Shown in pieces: positions 46,891 to 58,160 of a stretch of DNA of 64,000 nt. The notes under the pieces were generated by a model that saw nothing but the letters and a program-made list of their open reading frames with translations, did no database searches and was not told where the DNA came from. The position numbers and the translations under genes are program-made. The first letter of the stretch is position 1, and each line of letters starts with the position of its first letter. This DNA comes from Strix aluco (lineage: Eukaryota > Chordata > Aves > Strigiformes > Strigidae), in NCBI RefSeq assembly GCF_031877795.1, contig NC_133934.1, positions 106,456,610 to 106,520,609 on the forward strand, written 5' to 3'.

Positions 46891-49800
46891 CTAAAGGGAA
46901 CATGCAATCATGGTGGTTACTTTCTCTTACTTGAAGGGAAATGTCTGTGGTGTGGCACAGTAAGTTTATTAGGTTTTTGTTTTTGAAATGGGTACATATT
47001 TTAAGTAGGTAAGACCAGTCATATATTTCCAGACCCCCAGTTCTTTTTTGTTTCTTTGTGCTTATCTCAGATTAGGGTGGCAGGGTCTTCACTACTCTAG
47101 CTAACTAATAGGACAGCTCCTTTTCCAAATTCCTTTGAGCTGTTACTGCTGTGTATGTGCATTGAGCCCATCACTCTGCGTTTGTCACCATTCATGTTTC
47201 TGCACTGAGATGGCTGGTAATGCAGCTATGCATTTTACTGTCAAAGTTTTTTTCACTGAAAATTATTATCGCTGATATAAAATAAAACTAAAGAAACGGT
47301 GACATCAAAGTGTAAGTGGCAAACATATAAAATTGTGTGGCAGGAGCAGTTTAATACAGTGGCATAAGTTAATGTTAGTGAACACTTCATTCTGGAGTTA
47401 TTTGTGTTGTATTTGTGTTGCAGAAAGGCACATGGAGCAAGTCCTCAGCCTGATGGGCATTTCAATAGTATGTAACAGATCCTTTGATTTCCAGAGAGTT
47501 TAGCCACCTAAGATGCAAAATGCTTACCAGAAGCAGATGTTTTTGAGGTAGTTGAATGAGGCAATGGAGAATTAAGTGTTTGGAGCAGAATTTATAGTTG
47601 ACATCATCCTGATTCTTGTGACCACTGCTGTTTTCCCAGCTGCCTTGTGCTAGTTGCTGCCTAGCAGGTTTCTCCACCTGTGTCTTCTCCACCTCTCAAT
47701 CAGACATTCAACCTCTCATAGGCTGTGCTGCCTGCAGCCAAAGAAATGTCAGCTCAGTGAGTTGACAAGCATTGTCATGCGTGTTGATACCAATGTGCGT
47801 GAGCAGTCCACAGTGGTGATGCTACAGTCTCTTGAAAATATGTTTTCTGATTTTTATTTCCCATGATCAGTGCTGTAGTCCTGGTTGCATTGTGCTTCTT
47901 GTTGTCTAATGCAAACACCGTGCAGGGATGAAGGTTCAAACAGACCAATGACTGGGCACAATGACTTTTGTGGGGGATTTCAATCACTTGCTCTGTGTCC
48001 TGCACCATTTCTATGCTTCTGGATCCTTTCTGTTGAAGGATCATTGTAGCAGTGATGGGGGAACTGCATATCTCTCACAGCTTGCCCAGTTAATGAGTTG
48101 CAGCAGTAACAGTATGTAGGGTTGAGGTGAGGTCATGTAGGTAACCCTGTCTCCTAAAACTGGAAAACTCCCAGTTTGTAAATTTGTGGGATTCTCCATC
48201 ATGTGGTATGTCCTACCCGTGATTTGCATTTATCCCTCCAGCACTTTGAGAGTACTTTAACTGTGTGGAAAATGTGGTGACCAAGCGTTGGAGCCACGCA
48301 GTGGCTAGACTCTTCAAACAAATTGCTTTCTTTCCTTGTGTTTCCAGCTGCTCAGGAATGAGGATAATCTTGAATCCCTTTCCTGATGGTTTAAGATCCT
48401 AAAGACCTTTTGGTAGATAAACTGGGTACAGGCAGTTCAAAGGGCTGAAAGACATCTGGTATACAGCACACTGGCATAAGGTTGATGGGATGCCAGGATA
48501 TGGACAAGAGTGGATGAATTGGAGTAACAACGGGCAGTTTAGTCTTGACTTCTCTTCACTTTTAGTCAGAGACCCTAAATTGTTGCATTGTTAGCAATTG
48601 CTTGTGGAGAGGTAAGAAATTGTGGCATGAGAAGGAATATTAATGATCCAATTTCCAGCTGGGTTCCACTCCAAGGCCTCGCTGGGTGATGTGCATTTTT
48701 AATCATAACAAACCAGAATGAGAAGGAGTTGTTTGCAGCAAGACAGGCCTGCGTGTGGAGCCACAGAGTGTGACACCATCTCAGAACCTCTGCCTGCTGC
48801 TCAGAGGAGGCAGTCGAACAAGGCTGCTGTGCTTGAGTGCCATCACAAACTAGGTTGGACTGTGACCACAGTAAAACCTGGATCACTGCTAGAAATGGAT
48901 CCAGGGAGGGAGGCTAGTAACTGTCTTGAATAGCCTAAAGCTCTTGACCAGAAGAAATCACTGAGTTTGACTGGAGCTTTGGATCAAAAGTGGCCCTGAT
49001 CTGAAAAGGGCAGAAATATGACTTCTAGATGCTAGGCAACTTTGTGCTGTAGCCATGCTGAATTTCCTGCTAGCTAGTTTTTGCAGCCTTGATGGTTTCT
49101 GTGGTAGGGTCTTCTCACTTGTTTGTGTTTCTGGAAAGTGATTTTTCTGACTTTCAAGGGCATGCAGTCTGGCTGAGTGATGTACCCAATGGCAAGACTG
49201 CTTTGATCCTTTCAGTCTTAGAGTTTGAGAGAATTTGGGAGAATCCTGCAGGTTTTCTTTACCCTCCAAGGTGCTTTTCATTCTGAACTTTCAGCCACAG
49301 AGAACTTTGCTTTACTTCTTTGGGAGCCCATCATTGCATTGTTCAAGCAGCCAGCAGAAGTTGCTGTTGAGGGACATGAAGCCCCCGTTGCCTGGGGCTA
49401 GGTATTCTATCATCATTTAGTAGTGGGACATGCATCTCAGTGCTTGATACAGGCTTGAGAATGTGCCAGCTACGTACCCTAACTTACCTTCTAAGTTTCA
49501 AGCTCTGTGTCTCAGGACAGGTACCTCTTTACTTGTCCTTCATCTTTTACTCTGTCTTGGTGACTGTGTAACTGCTTTGCCTGTAGGGTTAAATGGCTAA
49601 CTCACACCAGTGCTTTAGTCCCACAGTTGTCTAGTGTATGTGAGAATATGGTGCAGAAGCACAGCTGTTTTGTGGCAGAGATGTTATATCTCTGTGGCAG
49701 AAGAACCAGCAGCTTAGCTTTCTCAATACAGGACTTAACAGTGCAAACTAAGCCAGACAGTCATTCCATCTAGCAGAGGGCAGGGGTGCCACAGATACTC

Positions 49801-50989
49801 TCTCGCTATAGTACAGGAGTTCTGGGAGGAAGTAATAGTTGTTTTGCATACCCTCAAGTGTATATTAAGGCTAGAAGTACTGACTTTCCTCTTGGAGTTC
49901 TCAGCAGCCTTTCAGTTGCTCCCCTACACGTTAGTGGTAACCCAAACTAGGGAAAAGGGCTGAAGTACTGCATGCCTGGCCTTTGTAGCGTCATGTTTTG
50001 TGTATCTGACAGAGGAAAGGTGGCTGGTGTTTGATATCCCAATACTCTTGCTCATTATTTTCAAGTAAACAAGGTGGGGAATCTGGAAGAGACATGAGAA
50101 AACTCCTGTCCTGGTTTTTATCCCATTAAACTGGGAGCTACTGTTCTCTGGGATTGTCCGTGCTGATGCAGCCATCTGTATTGTGCTGGCTGGGGTTAGA
50201 GCATCACTTCAGAAAGATGGGATGCTTTCTGTTGAAGGAGCAGAGACACCTGCAAAATTGGAGCCAGCCAGGCCACTTGTGTCTGCCCCAACTCCTGCCT
50301 GCTGCAGTGCCAGGGGAAATGCCAGCAGCTTAAAGACTTCTGTTTTGCTTAGGAATAAAAGTTACGTGATTCGTGCAAGAGCTGGTTCACCCGAGGAAGG
50401 GAATTCACTGAAGTGGCAGAGGAGGGAGTGGGGAGGGGATGGGAGGAGTTGCCTTTCAACCTCTACAGCTGCCTCTGGCATAAGTGCCATGGTTGGAGGA
50501 CAGAGTGAGGGGTTTGTACATGTTGTGTTCATGCAGCAAGTCTGGCCCTGAGAGAGGCACCTTTCTGCTTGGCAAAGTTGCCTCACTGCTGCTGCTGCTT
50601 GATGCCCAAGCAACTAATATGCCTCCTCCACAAAAGGCTTTGGTTTGAAACGTTGAAAACTGCAATTTTGTGCGTATGTATGTGTGTGTGAAGGGGTGGA
50701 GATTGAACGGGCAGTGGTCCCCTCCTGGTGGGGGGAGGGGGCTGCCAAATGGATATAGCTTGCTGTGATTTTACAAATGCTTTTTGGGGAAGATGGATAC
50801 CGTTTGCTGAGATAAGTGTTTGTTGCCCAGGCAAAACTCTCAGTGTATTTACAGCAGCTCTACACGGTCTCTGTGTGTGTGGCAGGTATGCATGTGTGCA
50901 TGTACATGCTTGTGTATGCCTTTATTTCCATGCTCCGGCTGCCTGCCTCTGATTTAAGGGCAGGTTTTATTCCCCAGCTGCCTCAGGGC
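46891..50989. other. Unique noncoding sequence
   Basis: Frames of 60-122 codons occur on both strands without domains. TG-rich stretches lie at about 50670-50690 and 50870-50920. No repeat family is recognised. Confidence 0.5.
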
Positions 50990-51235
50990 TCCTCTTTTCT
51001 GATTGCATTAAAGTCTCCGTAATTCTCCCCTCATTAATGATTGGCATATTTTTACCTCTCACTAAAGGAGCTTGGAGGCAACTCCCGTGGGGCCCTGCTC
51101 GCCAAATGAAACAATTTCATCCTGCTCCAGAAACGCATTAAAAAGGGTTTGTCAGGATCTTATCGCTAGTTAGGGAAAGCTAATCAAATTACTTCTATTT
51201 ATTAGCTGCCGCAGCAATGTGTCATTCCATCAAGT
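50990..51235. promoter_or_regulatory. Candidate conserved noncoding element
   Basis: GCATTAAAGTCTCCGTAATT, CATTAATGATTGGCATATTT, GAAACAATTTCATCC, ACGCATTAAAAAGGG, CTTATCGCTAGTTAGGG and GCTAATCAAATTACTTC give a run of ATTA, TAAT and TTATCG cores with several CpGs in unique sequence. No coding frame. Conservation is inferred only from composition. Confidence 0.42.
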
Positions 51236-52854
51236 ACAGGTATTGGGACAGGCAGGGCTTACATGGAGAGCTCTGCATCCAGCGCTGCTGCCTTGTTCTG
51301 CACAACAGCATCTCTTGACAAGGGAGGCCGTGGGGCCAAGAGAGGCTGTGAACTTCCCAGAAACAGTGCTTCTGCCACCATTCCCAGCAGGACCTCCCCT
51401 CTGCTGCCCTTCTTCACTCCTCTTTTCCAGGGGACTCTCCAAAGTCCCTTCCCAGTAGCACTCCTGAGCTTTTACTGTTGAGTCTATTGCTTCTGCATTT
51501 GGTTGATCACTTCGTGCTGTTAATGATTATGTTTTGCTTGGGACTATTTGTTCTGAGATGCTTTGGGCTTTTTGGCAAGTTTAATTCAGTATTAAATCAG
51601 TCCAGGAATGATTTGTTACATGGTTTCTCTTTGGGTCTGGGCTGACAAACTGGACAGTAGGGCAGGATTATGTCAATTTGGAAAATAATAAATACAGGTA
51701 TTTTTTTACCTTATGAGACTTTCAGGAAACATTTTTTTCCAAGCTTTTTTTTTTTTTTTTAGTCTGTGTGGTCTGGTAAAGTAATTAAAATTGGGGGAGT
51801 GGGAAAGAAAACAACTGAGTCTTTATTGAATAAACGAGGTTCCAAGGACCTAGCTGGGACTCTGAAAAGAGCACCAACTATTGCCAGACTGATGCTGATT
51901 GTATGAGCAGTAGTAGTTTGTGAAGCAGGAAGCGTGAACTTGGACAGATAAAAGCTCACTCTTTTATTGATTCCACAAGTGGAACATGCATTTCCTTCAT
52001 GCATATACACTGTGCACTTGTAGTTGCAAACATGTATGCACTCCCATTCTTGCACACGATCCTAATTCCCAGGTGACTGTACCTCCCATGGGCTTGCTCA
52101 AAAGGGACATAGAGGCAGGTGCCTGAGATGCACTTTCAAACTTCAGAAAATATAGATCTACTTCCATCTCTTTACTATTTCTTTCATCTTGAAACTAAAA
52201 GCAATGAAATCTCTGGTGTTTTGGATAAACATAAGTTTGCCAGTGAAAATGGGCTTGTTTCCATGTAAAGCTGATCTCATATTAGAAAAAAACACAAGTA
52301 TAAAACCATTTAGTGGATGTATTTGCATGAAGTGAAGTGTGTCTAAATACAGTTATGGTGATTCATGATGATGACATTCCTGTACACTTCATGTAAACCT
52401 TTGTTGTTTCATTTTGTGCATATCAAAACTTTCACCTTGTCTCAAAATCCTGGGAGAGCATTGAAAACACACAGTTCCCATGAAAAAATGTCCACGTAAA
52501 CACAACGGTGTGCACATCGTATGTGGTGTTGATTTCATTTAGGGAAGGTTTGTGCTGGTTCTCAGTATTTTGCAGTGTATGTACACACATGCATGCTCTG
52601 TGTTTGCACAGAAATGATGGAGTGGTTAGATGTTTGACTGTATTCTGGCACTACAAGCAATGACTTCTGGAGCTTGGGTTGGTGGGGGACAGGCAAGTGC
52701 TCCAGCTATTTTAATTGTGTGAATTCACTATACGGTGAGTGGCTGCCAAACTGCAGGGGCCCTGGGTGCTGTTCCTAGGAGCAGCAGTGTAGCAGGACTA
52801 GTGGGGGAGTCTAGCCCCATCAACCCCATGCAGTGAGCCATGCTCCAGCATCCT
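51236..52854. other. Unique noncoding sequence with a T-tract
   Basis: A 16-base T run lies at 51745-51760. Short GC-rich frames at 51219-51481 overlap on both strands and show no domain. Confidence 0.5.
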
Positions 52855-53150
52855 CATTATCCGCACAGTTCAAAAGGCAGTCCTGAGCGGTCCGTCACGT
52901 CCCACAAAAGGCTGTATCGATTGGTCTGTCGGAGCGTTTCCCGGGGTCCTTTATATCTTTCTGCCTCGTCGTCAGTAATGAAGAGGCCGAGTGCAGGGAG
53001 AGTCAGCAGACTCCCAGCTGCTGGGATTTCTTCATCTTCTCATCAGGATTTTAATTAGACACGTCCGAGAGGGCAGCACCGTGTGAGGGCAGGCGGGAGC
53101 TTTATCAAGCAGGCCACTTCTTTAATTACTGTTTACTGACAGATAACAAG
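52855..53150. promoter_or_regulatory. Candidate conserved noncoding element with high local CpG
   Basis: CpG is dense (more than a dozen from 52861 to 53100, including GCGGTCCGTCACGTCCC, TGTATCGATTGGTCTGTCGG and CTGCCTCGTCGTCAG), yet the sequence is not GC-rich like a promoter island. TTTAATTAG lies at about 53050, CTTTATCAAG at 53100, TTTAATTACTG at 53121 and AGATAACA at 53141, giving homeobox and GATA-type cores. ACACGTCC is an E-box-like site. There is no splice-bounded open frame. It looks like a strongly constrained enhancer; a spliced CpG-containing exon of a noncoding RNA is the alternative. Confidence 0.48.
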
Positions 53151-54289
53151 GGAGGGGAGGTGGCAGCAGAGATGGTTGTAGGGGGAAGCAGGAAAAGGAT
53201 GGCAGTCTCCAGAGTGTGCGCTCTGCAAAGAAGGCCTTTGCTAGGGTTTGCGTGGAAATTGTTCCCCTCTCCCCATCCTGCCATGATGTTTACCTGTTGC
53301 CAGAGTGAGAAACATTCCCCTTGCCCCTTTCTAGGGGGCAAAAGATAGATTTGAAAGGTGTTAAGTAAGGGCCAGGGACACAAGGAATGAAAAGTATAAG
53401 TTTGGTTAGAGAAAAATGAGAGAACTGTCTCATCTAAGCTTCCAGGATCCTCAGCTGAGCTGTCCTGTGCCTTCCCAGCCTTGGGCAGCCCTGTGGGTTT
53501 TCTGACACTGCACAGTAGGAAGCAAAATGATTTCCTTCTCCTTCTGTTTGGAATTGGCAGCCCTTCTCCCTCCGACCGCCACCATTGCTGTTTTGTCCAA
53601 AAGAAACCGTCTTCTGTCTTTCCATGTGTCCTCAGCATTGGTGGTATGAGGGCAGTCTGCTCTGTGGCTGCTGCTGTCACAGACTTCCTCCCTGCTCTCT
53701 CATGTGCCAACTCTCCACCTGGCATGAATCATATCTTCAACCATCCCTTTTCTGTCTGGCCCCAGAATCCACATCTGCTTCCAGCTTTTGCTCCTTCCCC
53801 TTAAGGTGCTTTTTGGACACCATTTGTAACCCAGCTGCTGTGTCCTGCTGGATCATAGCCCTGGTTTTAGTTTCATGGATCTGCATCCTGGCTGGCTTGT
53901 GTTATCACAGGGGAATGGTGTTCCCAGTCCCCACCAAACCAAGTGGTTGTGCCAGACTCCCATGGTGGATCACTGCTCCCTGGTTCAGCCAGCCCTTTGG
54001 GACATGGGATGCCTGCAGTGGAGTGCAGCAATTAGTGTCCACATGAGTGGTCCTTTGGCAAACTGAGCTCAGTAGCCTGTCGCTCTCCAGAAATTTGCTC
54101 TGAAGTTCATGGCACAGTCTTGGCTGCATTTGTATCTACTGTAAGGTAGTCTGGTGCTTCCAAAATAGTGTTGCCATCCCAGCATGGAAGACAGCCTGTG
54201 CCAGAGCTTGCTTTCCCTTGGTGCCAACAGACTCCCACTACTCTTAGCAGAACAAGATCTGGAGGATGTGCTTGGGATCAGCAAGGACT
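53151..54289. other. Unique noncoding sequence holding the longest chance frame
   Basis: The minus-strand frame 53126-53725 (199 codons) is the longest in the window, but its serine- and proline-rich translation shows no domain and it overlaps the CNE candidate and plus-strand frames. Frame 53585-54046 plus (153 codons) is cysteine- and tryptophan-rich in a manner typical of translated noncoding DNA. Confidence 0.5.
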
Positions 54290-54450
54290 CAGTAATTGGG
54301 CTGTTGTTCTTTCATTTTGCTACGCAGTACTGAGCAGATTATAGAGCCCACACATTATAGATTTCCTGTCATCCCTCATGAATCAAGCTCCACCGTCTTA
54401 TTTACTGTCGGCCAAGGCCTGTGAATAACATCACCAAGGGATACACTCTC
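54290..54450. promoter_or_regulatory. Weak candidate conserved noncoding element
   Basis: CAGTAATTGGGCTG, GCTACGCAGTACTGAGCAG, CTCATGAATCAAGCTCC and TTATTTACTGTCGGCC form a motif-dense unique stretch with isolated CpGs. The evidence is compositional only. Confidence 0.25.
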
Positions 54451-54763
54451 ACGCTGTTGTGCAAACACACAGTACAGAGCAGCTGCTTGTGCCTTTAAGC
54501 TGTCAGTTCGCCTTCCCCCATGACACCACCTATGGTAGAGAAGGGCCCATATTTCCTATCTGCACAGAATGGCTCCTGGTTTCCCTGGGAACTCACAGTT
54601 TGTAACACTGGAGGCAAATCTGTGACTTTCAAATAATATTAAGCCCCATATTTTTAACTTTATGACATTTCTAGTTACAACTCCAGCCATTCTGTACACT
54701 CTCATACACATGTGCACCAAGGATGCAGACTTCCAGTTTCCTGGAAGTTGTTTCATGTGAAAC

Positions 54764-55464
54764 ATGGCAGGTCTTCATTGCTTGTCAGTGAGAAGGCACA
54801 GCACTGGAAGTCAGGACCATGGGCACAGCTCCCCGCTTCATCAGGGGCAGCTTAGAAATTTTGCTGCTCTAGCTAGTAGTGTAGTGAATGTAATAGATGA
54901 TAGCCTTGATTTATCAGAAGATATTTTCTCAAGTTTCCCAAAATTTCAGCTCAAGATTTTGGAAGAGTGTGAGAAATTGAATCCAGCTGTGAGATTTGCC
55001 TTTGTGAAGGGCTAACACTTTTTTTTTTTTTTTTGGTAATTGAAGTGGGGTGTTACTACTGAATCAGTGGGCATTCCCTAGAAATGCAGGGAAGTTTGGC
55101 TTGTCTTCTGCAAGCCAGCCTGCTAGTTGCAACCTTGTTCCTTGTGGTAGTTGTTTGTAAAAAATCTGTGGCCTTCCAAGTGGTAATATTGGAGACCCAG
55201 GAATGAAGTTAGAGGGACTGAATTTGTTCTGTTAGGCAGGTTAATACTTCTGTTGTGGAAATCTAGATATTAGACAAGGTCTGGGGAATGTGTCTTCAAA
55301 CAGTAAGAGGCTTTGTCCAAGAGGAAGTGATTAAACCATTTGCTATGTCCGTTGTTGATAGAGCTGGAAGTAAATTCGGGTTTGATTGCAATGTGGGAGA
55401 TTTCAGTTTGATGTTACAAGCTTGTATTAGCAATGATGCAGGAGCATTAGAACAGACTGTCTGA
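54764..55464 (+). other. Cluster of three short protein-like frames, unassigned, possibly a broken coding relic
   Basis: Frame 54764-55015 (83 codons) contains VVNVIDDSLDLSEDIFSSF and LKILEECEKLNPAVRFAFVK, with plausible acidic and amphipathic composition, and stops just before a 16-base T-run at 55019-55034. A second frame, 55084-55206, begins MQGSLACLLQASLLVATLFL and looks like a hydrophobic segment. A third, 55288-55464, contains GFVQEEVIKPFAMSVVDRAG and is in the same frame as the second, separated by four stops. Their succession on one strand might be the remains of one coding sequence. I recognise no family, and chance remains a serious explanation. Confidence 0.2.
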
Positions 55465-56830
55465 GAAGGGCTGAAAGTTTTTCAGAATGGGCTGGAAAAA
55501 CCTCTGTCAAAAATAATGCTGCTATAGCAGATTCTCCGTTGGGATGGAGGGATGCGCCAACCACCTGACCTGGTCCTAGCCCTGTTTTCTGTGACTCTGT
55601 GAAATGTTAAGACATGTATAATCTTGTGTCCAGCTGATGAAAGCTTGAGATGGGTGCAGGTGTACATATCAAATAAGCACTAGCATCTATAAGCTACAGG
55701 ACAGTGCACAAAGGAGTACAAGCACTTCACTTTCCTTCAAAGACCTGCCATCCAAATGCTAATGTACCCAACCATGGTAAGTTTTAAAAAGAGATGGCAG
55801 CAGCACTCTTTCTTGCTTAACCAACTTCCTTCATTTTTATCTTCATTTTCACTGCCATGTACAACAAACAGACTGGTAGCACCATCTTTTTTACTAGGGC
55901 TTCCTGTAAAATTTAGTTTCAATTGTTCATGCCATTGCCAAGTTTTAATCATAGCTGTAAACACTTTCTATGCATCTGATAGACTTGCTTTGTGGAAATT
56001 TTTATCAAAACCAGCAATTAAATATATATATTATTTTTTTAAAAGAAAAATTAGGGAGTATGACATGCTCTTGAATTATGCCTTCCTCCCATTTAGCAAC
56101 AAATCAAGATGATTCCTCTTTGCAAAGCCCTAAATCAGCTCGTGTTTTGGAGTCAGACTGCAGGGACAGCTGGGGCTGTGTTGGGGCAGAGGTGGTGTCA
56201 GTAATTGCAGCCACCAAACAGCAATGGAAAGACAGGGCAAGGGGAGCTGGGCAAAAAGGTGAGGAGGGGAAGCAAATAATTATAACCAGCTGTTGAACAA
56301 GGAGGCTTGGGCTGTGGGGTGCAGGGGAATGGTGTTTGAAGGGGTGAGAGCAAAGGAAAGGGATGGGTTGAGAAGACAAAGGCAGTGAAGAGAAGAAAGT
56401 GAGCTGGGACGCTCTGGAGAGGAGACAGCAAGAGGCATGACTTCGATCGAATGGTTGGAAGAGCCTCTGAAGCATTATTTGTCAGCTGTCATCAGTGTCT
56501 GAAATTTACCCAGTGCTTCATGCTCCTCATGTTAGTCTTCACAAAGGAGGATGAGATACCCTTGCAGCCCATTTACTCCATTACTTGGTTGTAGTGGTCC
56601 ATGTGATGGATTCGTCTCTTCTGATAATCCACAGGTGTCATTGTGGTGCTTCATGAGGGAATTTGTTTGCTGTAAAAGAAACAACAAACTCTGTGAAAAG
56701 GGCACTTTGAAGGGTGCTAATACAAGAACTGGAAGCTGGGGAAAGACCTCTGCGTGCATTTCTGTCTACCCAACTGTGCGTCTTATACAACTCATGTTTT
56801 AGCTACGTCACTGTGCTGTTTCTTCTGCAG
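55465..56830. other. Unique noncoding sequence
   Basis: Nothing recognised. Minus-strand frames at 56104-56475 are phenylalanine- and serine-rich low complexity. Confidence 0.5.
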
Positions 56831-56931
56831 GACCCCTGCCTCATTCGCTGCATGCGATGGACCCGCTCTGAGATAAATCAGAGTTGCACAGTGAAAGAGA
56901 CCATCTGTAGGACCCCTGCCTCGTTTGTCAG
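56831..56931 (+). other. Possible exon with duplicated acceptor
   Basis: GTGCTGTTTCTTCTGCAG ends at 56830 and is an excellent acceptor. The 101 bases that follow stay open in one frame (starting DPCLIRCMRWTRSEINQS, four cysteines in total) and end in GTCAG before GTGTGT at 56932-56937, an acceptable donor. The bases AGGACCCCTGCCTC at the acceptor (56829-56842) recur exactly at 56909-56922, again preceded by a TAG that could serve as an alternative acceptor, 80 bases downstream. CpG is locally enriched. The peptide matches no family I know. This is the most exon-like plus-strand segment, yet it has no confirmed partner exon. Confidence 0.3.
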
Positions 56932-56937
56932 GTGTGT

Positions 56938-57279
56938 ACTGAGTGAGACAAGGGACTGCAGGAGAGAAAGGGAAGCTTTTATAGCTGAGGCAGTGAAATT
57001 CTGACCTGCCAGTTGACTTTTTTCTGTGACCATTTCTGTATGATAGTTTTCAGGTTTTTTGAAGCAGCTGTTGTGCCAGAGGTTGTTTAATTGTGCGTTC
57101 CTTATTTTATAGGGGACCTTTTTGATCCCAAAGGACCTGCTTTACAGAAACACTAAGTGGTTACAGCTGCAAATGAAGTGAATGGGAATCCACTGAACCC
57201 AAAGTGCTATATAAGCATAGATCAGTGAGGCTGTTGGTGTCTCAGACTGGGCACCCAGAATTAGAAAATACCTTTTAAT
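56938..57279. other. Unique noncoding sequence
   Basis: Nothing recognised. Confidence 0.5.
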
Positions 57280-57380
57280 ACAGTCTTCAGTCATCCACCC
57301 ATAAAATGGGAATAAAAACACCCTCTCCTCTCATAGAGGTGTGTGAAAATAAATGATCTTGGGCTGGTGAAGCTCTTGGA
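57280..57380 (+). mobile_element. MIR or L2-type tail, plus strand
   Basis: TCAGTCATCCACCCATAAAA TGGGAATAAAAACACCCTCT, CCTCTCATAGAGGTGTGTGA AAATAAATGATCTT and TGAAGCTCTTGGA follow the MIR/L2 3' pattern TCAGTTTCCCCATCTGTAAA ATGGGAATAATAGCACCTAC CTCATAGGGTTGTTGTGAGG ATTAAATGAG ... GTGAAGCGCTTTGA. It is an old remnant with substitutions throughout. Confidence 0.75.
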
Positions 57381-57999
57381 CAGTGTAATGATAAGCCCAT
57401 AGAAAAACACATAAGGAAATGAATAAATCTCTAGAGCCAGGTTTGAATAATGTGTGATAAATAAGGCCTGGGGCCACACACTGAACAATGAGCAGAAACC
57501 AGCATCTCAAATAGCTGCTCATTACATGGGAACAATCCCTTCTGAGTGCAGTCTGAGATGGGGTACTGTGGAAAAAATATGATCATGTAATTAAGGGCTA
57601 TAAAATAATGCATATGTACATGAGGGCTAAGAGTATTTCTCACAAGTAAGCACAGTTGTGTCATTTCCTAATTCTTGACTTCATTTGTAGTCTGCCCTAT
57701 TTAACATACCAGTTTTTGTTTGCCTTTGTTTCACTGGTCCTGTCATGCTTTGTAGATTTATGTGCTGTAAGATGGTGTTGTCCTTGCCTCTCCATTTGGA
57801 TTAAGTGTTGCCATTTCATGTGCTTGCAGATCAGCTAATTGCAGGTAGTCAAAACCTGCTCATCTTATATATTATGTATTCCACAAGTTGTAATCTCCAC
57901 TGAGGTGCAGGTTTGTGTGAGTGAAAAAGGCAGATCTGACCCTGTAATTTGCTGTCATGAGCAAAACTGACACCCAGGTGCTGCTGTTCTTAACAGTGA
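57381..57999. other. Unique noncoding sequence
   Basis: Nothing recognised. Confidence 0.5.
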
Positions 58000-58160
58000 A
58001 GGAATTGGGGATATTTGAGATCTTACAACCCGCTAGCAGTAATTAAAACAATAAAAGCCCCAGTAATTTTCCCGTGCAGCAATATGCAAGAGAGGAGAAT
58101 GTCACTAGGGCTATGAAATGACTTTAAAAGTCTTTGCTGTAACGGGTGGAGGAAGAATGG
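58000..58160. promoter_or_regulatory. Candidate conserved noncoding element
   Basis: GAGATCTTACAACCCGCTAG, CAGTAATTAAAACAATAAAA, GCCCCAGTAATTTTCCCGTG, CAGCAATATGCAAG and CTGTAACGGGTGG form a compact run with two TAATT cores, an ACAATAAA SOX-like site, ATATGCAA and isolated CpGs. No coding frame. Compositional evidence only. Confidence 0.4.

Noticed and set aside
49488..49580. Minus-strand segment bounded by CCCTACAG and GAAG|GTAAGT
   Set aside because: All three frames contain stops; only a noncoding exon is possible and there is nothing else to support it.
53126..53725. 199-codon minus-strand frame, the longest in the window
   Set aside because: No domain, low-complexity Ser/Pro/Leu composition, overlaps a CNE candidate and open frames on the other strand, and no promoter or splice support.
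53585..54046. 153-codon plus-strand frame
   Set aside because: Cys/Trp/Ser-rich, typical of translated pyrimidine-rich noncoding DNA; no family recognised.
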